Positions 8,002 to 12,500 of a stretch of DNA of 12,500 nt are shown piece by piece; position 1 is the first letter of the stretch; each line of letters opens with the position of its first letter. This DNA comes from Theodoxus fluviatilis (taxonomy: Eukaryota; Mollusca; Gastropoda; Cycloneritida; Neritidae), in NCBI GenBank assembly GCA_034096865.1, contig JAWQFJ010025604.1:1-12500 (forward strand). The letters are read 5' to 3'. The notes beneath the pieces are model-generated. The model was not told the origin of the DNA, made no database searches, and was given only the letters and a program-made list of their open reading frames with translations. The position numbers were made by a program, and so were the translations under genes.

Positions 8002-8434
8002 ATCAAAACAGAATACAATCACATACACATACAAAGGCATGTTCTTCTGTGACGTAGATCTTCCCCTCGGAGGGAAACAGTCTTGGGTAAGCACAACTCG
8101 TCTCTGCGTTCTTTTCTCACACCAAAATCACGTGAATAAGTACGCTTGTTTTGTCAGGCAGAATGTCACAAAACAACGAAGGAAAAAATACATGATACAA
8201 TCAGTTTGTTTACACTCACTCACACTAAATACACTGTGGAATAATGGTCAGACTGTTCCAAGTATTCTTGTATGTTAGACTTTTTTAATTAGATACTGCA
8301 TTTTCTAAACCGTGTCAATATACACGACACCTGTTTATCGATGTGAATACGAGAGTTTTATATACAAAACATGATTATAAATATGGCATGATCGCAAAAA
8401 CATTATCTCAAATGAAAGCTTACTACCCTGAAGT
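8002..8434 (+). repeat. Dispersed repeat, copy 1 (with CA tail)
   Basis: This 433-bp segment recurs at 9840-10264 in the same orientation, about 85% identical by eye. A 55-bp block (8118-8172 here) is identical in both and contains the CACGTG palindrome. Another shared feature is a small hairpin, CGTGT-caatat-ACACG, in cgtgtcaatatacacg. Both copies run straight into a CA microsatellite. I see no ORF, no pol III boxes and no terminal inverted repeats, so the class is unknown. The plus strand is chosen arbitrarily, with the CA tail at the 3' end. Confidence 0.85.
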
Positions 8435-8442
8435 CACACACA

Positions 8443-8487
<45 letters not shown>

Positions 8488-8563
8488 AAACACACAAAAA
8501 CACACAAACACACAAACACGCACACACACATACACACACACACACACACGCACGCACACACAC
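8435..8563. repeat. (CA)n microsatellite with ACAAACAC variants
   Basis: About 130 bp of CA repeats with regular AAAC interruptions, directly after repeat copy 1. A short GGAC-type run (8562-8582) follows. The open frames through it are artefacts of the repeat. Confidence 0.95.
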
Positions 8564-8656
8564 GGACGGTTGGACGGACGGACCTCCAGGCAAACCGACA
8601 ACTCCCGTGCATGCGCCCACCAGAGTAAATGTGGATCCCATATACTGCACAGGTGC

Positions 8657-8823
8657 TTATCTATGCTTTCGTTTGAATGCACTGCTGGTGAGTATCACTT
8701 TGAACAGTGGTTTGTCACAGCAGGTGAGTTGCTCTGCGTTTGCACGCATAAGAGGCCGGTACTTGTTCCTCACATTCGCTCCAGTCCCATCGTCCACTTC
8801 GTCGCTACAGGCCGATCTCGCTT
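8657..8823 (-). other. Weak candidate exon on the minus strand, with competing plus-strand splice sites
   Basis: The minus strand has an acceptor-like CCTACCTTCCTAG ending at 8824, followed by 55 open codons to a stop (starting ARSACSDEVDDGTGA). The plus strand of the same region has two consensus-like 5' splice donors, CTG/GTGAGT at 8688 and CAG/GTGAGT at 8724, with a moderate acceptor (gcgcccaccag) ending near 8622. The strand is therefore undecided. Nothing is recognised in either translation. Confidence 0.15.
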
Positions 8824-8993
8824 CTAGGAAGGTAGGCTGCATGGACACATCACTTTTTGATGTTGATTCAATGTCTGTTCTTGTTCAATTTGTACAAAAT
8901 GCACAGTTCATATTAGAATATACTTCTGAAACAAACTTCAAGTAGAAGGGTCATGACAAATCTTGATTAAATTTATTATCTATTTTCTTTTTT
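8824..8993. other. Unassigned stretch before the ATTC array
   Basis: AT-rich with nothing recognised, except that 8948-8962 resembles 9158-9172 on the other side of the array (13 of 15 bases). Confidence 0.35.
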
Positions 8994-9134
8994 ATTCATT
9001 CATTCATTCATTCATTCATTCATTCATTCATTCATTCATTCATTCATTCATTCATTCATTCATTCATTCATTCATTCATTCATTCATTCATTCATTCATT
9101 CATTCATTCATTCATTCATTCATTCATTCATTCA
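8994..9134. repeat. (ATTC)n tetranucleotide microsatellite, long and pure
   Basis: About 35 uninterrupted ATTC units over 141 bp. Such purity suggests recent expansion. It uses the same unit as 6421-6487. Confidence 0.98.
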
Positions 9135-9215
9135 ATTATTAATTACTTTATTATTTAGGATCATGAGAAATCGTTTGCGGTAGCTATCGGCAGTCCACGC
9201 CATAGTAGGAAAAAA

Positions 9216-9830
9216 TAAAGCTGTTGTTGTTCATCCTTCGTAGTCGAAGATGACCATGGCTTCAAGAGTCAGATGGAAGACCGGTGGCTATGGGTACTGA
9301 GGTGACTGATCAGGCAAATCTGTGCCATAAAGGTGTGCCCACATATGGGACACAAGTGAGTGGGTGCCATGTGGCAGTGGATGCTGCACGGGCCTTGCGC
9401 ACTGCACGCTTTCGTTGCCCCTCAGTGATGCGCCTGGCTTCAGCCGCACGGGCTCCTGTGGTGATCTTGCTTCGCTAAGCTGGACGGTCCTGAGCGAGCG
9501 TCTCCCACGTGTTGATGTGGATGCTCAGGTCTTTGAGGGACACTTCGAGGCAGTTTTTGTAGCGTTCCTTCTGCCCCCTGACAGAACGCTCACCCTGACA
9601 CAGTTCTCCGTACAGCAGCTGTTTTGGCAGTCGACTGCCTGGCATTCTGACCACATGTCCAGCCTATATGGCTTCGGCTTTCTGCAGAAGGGTGTAGACA
9701 CTGCAGAGGCCAGCTCGTTCCAGGACTTCTGTGTCGGGGACTTTGTCCTGCCATCTGATATTAAAGGGTCTGCAGAGACAGCTCAGGTGGAGATTCCAGT
9801 GTATATGCACCTACTGCTTCACCACTCCCC
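9216..9830 (-). pseudogene. 5'-truncated LINE: C-terminal end of a non-LTR reverse transcriptase ORF
   Basis: The minus-strand translation reads through typical LINE ORF tail motifs in order: NIRWQDKVPDTEVLERAG (about 9762-9709), AGHVVRMP (about 9663-9640), RLPKQLLYGEL, QKERYKN, and a K/R-rich stretch. It ends in a C2H2 finger (CPIC...H...H, about 9352-9290). Upstream RT catalytic motifs are absent, as in 5'-truncated LINE copies. Two Trp positions are TAG stops (at about 9664-9666 and 9475-9477), and two extra bases (tgtgt near 9351-9355) shift the frame just before the finger, so it is dead. A 5-bp hairpin (9236-9249) and AAC repeats lie at its 3' end. The clade is not settled; I/Nimb- or RTE-like LINEs share these motifs. 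Confidence 0.85.
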
Positions 9831-9839
9831 CATCGCCAC

Positions 9840-10264
9840 ATCAAAACAGAATACAATCACATACACACAAAGGCATGGTCTTCTGTGACGTAGATAGTCC
9901 CCTCGAAGGGTAACAGTCTTGTGTAAGCACTACCTCTTCTCTGAGTTCTTTCCACACCAAAATCACGTGAATAAGTACGCTTGTTTTGTCAGGCAGAATG
10001 TCACAAACAAACAAATGAGAAAATGCATGATACAATCAGTTTGTTGACACTGACTCACACCAAATACACCTTTGGAGTAATGGTCAGACTGTTCAATTGT
10101 TCTTGTATTTTAGAATTTTTTAATTATATATTGCATATTCTACGCCGTGTCAATATACACGACAACTGTTTCTCCATGTGAATACAAGAGTTTCATATTC
10201 ATAAATGATTATACATATGGCATGATCGCGAAAATATTATCTTAAATGATACTACCTTGAAGTC
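9840..10264 (+). repeat. Dispersed repeat, copy 2 (with CA tail)
   Basis: Second copy of the unit at 8002-8434, 425 bp, same orientation, starting at the same atcaaaacag and ending just before the CA tail. The identical 55-bp core is at 9953-10007. The LINE remnant abuts its left end. Differences are scattered substitutions and small indels, so the duplication is not recent. Confidence 0.85.
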
Positions 10265-10271
10265 TATCTCT

Positions 10272-10275
10272 CACA

Positions 10276-10341
<66 letters not shown>
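10272..10341. repeat. (CA)n microsatellite
   Basis: About 35 CA units, nearly pure, directly after repeat copy 2 as after copy 1. Confidence 0.97.
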
Positions 10342-10342
<1 letters not shown>

Positions 10343-10697
10343 ATAAGCATATAGTCTATGTGTGTAATTCTAATCCCACATTACTGTTCATATGTCTACT
10401 GGTCCACAACCTACTTGTTTGGTGTGGGAGAAATTTTGTGTACAACATTAAAGGACGATCACAACAGACGTACATTGCCCATGAGGCTTTACCTGCCATG
10501 CCAAACAAAATCACAGGGCAGACAAAGGTAGTAGTTTTGCATAGATGATACAGCCATTGACAGTTTGCTGAGGGGATTGGTGCATCCTAATCAATCGTAC
10601 TACTTTTAGTAAAAGAAAGTACAGAGTCCGTAGAACTACTGCTAATCACTAAAGGAGAGGTACGATGAGATTAAACACTAGCTAAGATGATAGTGTA
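10342..10697. other. Unassigned stretch
   Basis: No gene, RNA or repeat is recognised. Confidence 0.35.
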
Positions 10698-10743
10698 CCC
10701 TTCAGATGCAAAAAAGAGATAAACTTCTCTGCATCTGAAAGGG
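10698..10743. other. Inverted repeat / hairpin
   Basis: CCCTTCAGATGCA (10698-10710) is complementary to TGCATCTGAAAGGG (10730-10743) with one extra A. The loop is 19 bases, within which AGAGA and TCTCT could pair further. The function is unknown. Confidence 0.7.
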
Positions 10744-11600
10744 CCTCGTACAATGCGGACTGACGTTCACACTTCCACTGAAGACGTTGCTGAGATGATC
10801 TTCATGCAAGAGCTAGAGGGATAAAGAGGAAAGAGAGAAAGCTGTGAACCTGTGATGAAAAATACCAGACAATTGTAGTATACCTATAAGGTCCGTGTTG
10901 ACTGCTGAGTCCAACTCTGAGCTTTTCCCTATACAGGATCATATTTGGCGACTAGAAAGCCTGACAATACTACAAGCCTGACTGTTAGGTTTCAACTTTG
11001 AAGCGGGAAATTCTAATCTGAATTGAAGGGAGACCGATGTCAGCTTCTGGTGTTGTGGCCTGTAGTGATGTGAAGGAGGCGTCACTAATGTTACGCGGAG
11101 AGGTGTTTAGAAGTAAATCAGGCTATGATGTAAAGGGAGAACGTTTTCCAGAGAAAGTAATGTTTCTCGTCATTATTTGGCAGTGTGAGATGCAAGTGTT
11201 GCGACTTGTCTCCTTTGCAAAATCCTGTCGATACGGAGTTCTCCTAGCTTGCGCCGGGATGTCGAAGTCTAAAAGTCCCGTGGTCTTTTTAGACAAACTT
11301 TTTTCCCGCACTGGTCTCTTTACAAACACAAAATCAATAATCAGCATTATCGTAAATGCACTCCACTTTTGGACTCGATCCCGTGATGTCACAATCGCTG
11401 TTATCTGCTTCTTACATGTGTCATCTGCTGTGATTTCACTTGTCTCTCGTTGCGTTCTCGCAAAAACGTTGTATCTCACGTTTACATTTTCAGGATAAAA
11501 ATTATTCTAGGGCACAATCCCGCAGAGGAATTTTTGCACTCACCTCTAATCTTACCCTCTCACCTCTTTCTGTCATGGACTCTCCTTCATACACCCGCAC
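10744..11600. other. Unassigned stretch with overlapping chance-length ORFs
   Basis: A 153-codon plus-strand frame (11037-11498) and a 118-codon minus-strand frame (11479-11123) overlap. Neither matches anything I know, and frames of this length are expected by chance in a window this size. A pyrimidine-rich acceptor-like tract lies on the minus strand at 10841-10813, but no convincing exon follows. Confidence 0.35.
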
Positions 11601-11608
11601 TCGCGCCC

Positions 11609-11766
11609 TATATACGTGTTGGAGGCTTTCTAGAATTATCCAGAACCGAATTGACAATCTCAAACAGCTCAAAGTGACGTCATGCGACACATCAAACGAT
11701 GATCATCCTGACTACGTCACGTAGGACTGGTATATGATCTGGACGAAGTATATCCTGACTACGTCA
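11609..11766 (-). promoter_or_regulatory. CRE/TATA-like cluster, possible minus-strand promoter
   Basis: A full CRE palindrome TGACGTCA lies at 11675-11682. Two more TACGTCA half-type sites lie at 11713-11719 and 11760-11766, and a TATATA at 11609-11614. Read on the minus strand, the CRE is about 60 bp upstream of the TATA, the usual arrangement. Downstream on that strand are an ATG near 11576 and donor-like GTGAGA and GTAAGA. The cluster is inferred from motifs only, and chance is possible. Confidence 0.25.
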
Positions 11767-11810
11767 TGTAACAAGCATCCGACTTGTAGAAAGGACTGGC
11801 GTATGATCTG
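11705..11810 (+). repeat. Imperfect tandem duplication carrying CRE-like sites
   Basis: ATCCTGACTACGTCA occurs at 11705-11719 and 11752-11766. The following block GGACTGG(T/C).TATGATCTG recurs at 11724-11741 and 11793-11810. The second unit contains about 22 extra bases. Confidence 0.75.
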
Positions 11811-11958
11811 AAGGATACCACGACTTTCTAGTACATTACAGCTTTAAAACACAGCGTCAATCTTAGAGATTCATCTGTAAGTGCCCAAACCTAACACAGT
11901 TTGGACTCTGAAGAAAACATTTGGAGAATTCATGTAATTGGAATATCCTGAGTACATA

Positions 11959-11960
<2 letters not shown>
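11767..11960. other. Unassigned stretch
   Basis: Apart from the end of the tandem duplication, nothing is recognised here. Confidence 0.35.

Positions 11961-12026
<66 letters not shown>
11961..12026. repeat. (AT)n microsatellite
   Basis: About 33 pure AT units, self-complementary and able to form a cruciform. Confidence 0.98.
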
Positions 12027-12029
<3 letters not shown>

Positions 12030-12115
12030 AGATTTAAAAAATAAAACACTTAAATGGCTGATGACAATTACAGCAACCTTTATATAACAATCTGCAGGAA
12101 AAGAGAATGATTGCA

Positions 12116-12242
12116 TCAGTTATAGGTAACAGTCCTTGGTGTGGGAGTTTGAAATCCAGAATGAACATGGTAGTGCTGATGACGTTGCTGCTGTTGCTGA
12201 GTCCAGGATGGATCCTGCAGGAAGTGGAGACTTGCCCTAAAG
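12116..12242 (-). other. Candidate last coding exon of an unknown gene
   Basis: On the minus strand a good 3' splice acceptor (CATTTTCTCTTACAG) ends at 12243. The frame that follows is open for 41 codons to TGA at 12118-12116. The peptide starts FRASLHFLQDPSWT, has five glutamines in a row coded by mixed CAG/CAA codons, an H/Y-rich patch (RHQHYHVH) and ends TPRTVTYN. Mixed glutamine codons and a compact, low-complexity C-terminus fit a real terminal exon. No canonical donor lies before the stop. Upstream exons would lie beyond 12500. A second acceptor-like TTCTCTTTTCCTGCAG follows the stop (about 12107-12092). No family is recognised. Confidence 0.35.
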
Positions 12243-12359
12243 CTGTAAGAGAAAATGTTCCCCTTGTACATCTCTTTCAGTTTATCCTCTTCTATCACTG
12301 CCCTTTCCTAATCACATATACATCCATCCACAAACGTAGCCACATACGCATACACGTGG

Positions 12360-12360
<1 letters not shown>

Positions 12361-12403
<43 letters not shown>

Positions 12404-12461
12404 CCACACACACATACACACATACACACATACACACACAAACACACACATTCCTCACACA
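12361..12461. repeat. (CA)n microsatellite with interruptions
   Basis: CA repeats, pure up to about 12401, then with atac and aaac variants. Confidence 0.95.
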
Positions 12462-12467
12462 CGCACA

Positions 12468-12469
<2 letters not shown>

Positions 12470-12498
<29 letters not shown>
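12470..12498. repeat. (CT)n microsatellite
   Basis: About 14 CT units adjoining the CA array and running almost to the window end. It probably continues outside. Confidence 0.95.

Positions 12499-12500
<2 letters not shown>

Noticed and set aside
8435..8563. CRISPR-like regular repeat in the ACAAACAC array
   Set aside because: The units are simple CA microsatellite variants with no unique spacers, in eukaryotic DNA.
8343..8945. 200-codon plus-strand ORF
   Set aside because: Its length comes from reading through the CA microsatellite (Thr-His repeats). It starts inside repeat copy 1 and nothing in it is recognisable.
9364..9888. 174-codon plus-strand ORF
   Set aside because: It is the antisense shadow of the LINE remnant, whose minus-strand reading shows clear RT-tail motifs, and it runs on into repeat copy 2.
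10702..10812. Minus-strand exon after the excellent pyrimidine tract at 10841-10813
   Set aside because: Only 36 codons are open in the first frame. A better-looking peptide lies in another frame without a good acceptor, and the region overlaps the hairpin.
11037..11498. 153-codon plus-strand ORF
   Set aside because: About one ORF of this length is expected by chance here, an overlapping minus frame of 118 codons is also open, and there is no recognisable domain.

Overview
The window looks like animal nuclear DNA with few genes and many repeats, most likely from a marine invertebrate such as a mollusc. That is inferred from a Gmr1-like Ty3/gypsy retrotransposon, a decayed LINE tail, and long (CA)n, (TA)n, (CT)n and (ATTC)n arrays. 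There are no bacterial operons, ribosome binding sites or CRISPR arrays.

1-5617 is one LTR retrotransposon on the minus strand. Its 3' LTR is at 1-1059 (the outermost roughly 4 bases appear to lie outside the window) and its 5' LTR at 4598-5617. A primer binding site sits at 4576-4593, followed by a leader of about 0.9 kb and one long ORF (3667-1442). The ORF encodes an E/R-rich helix, a Gag with a SCAN-like capsid segment, a CCHC zinc knuckle, an aspartic protease (DTG) and the H2C2 zinc domain of integrase. Protease followed directly by integrase is the order of Gmr1-like elements, the group from which the vertebrate SCAN domain is thought to derive. Integrase core, reverse transcriptase and RNase H are missing, so this copy cannot move by itself. 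Its Gag-protease frame is nevertheless open although the LTRs differ by roughly 8%.

5618-8001 is mostly non-coding, with an (ATTC)n array, a CA-rich tract and two candidate minus-strand exons behind good splice acceptors. 8002-10341 holds two direct copies of an approximately 430-bp repeat, each ending in a (CA)n tail. Between them lie another (ATTC)n array and the 3' end of a LINE on the minus strand (9216-9830) with two in-frame stops and a frameshift.

10342-12500 has a hairpin, a CRE/TATA-like cluster that could be a minus-strand promoter, a (TA)n array, a candidate last exon of an unknown minus-strand gene (12242-12116), and terminal (CA)n and (CT)n arrays. Apart from the retrotransposon ORF and the LINE remnant, no coding call here is secure.
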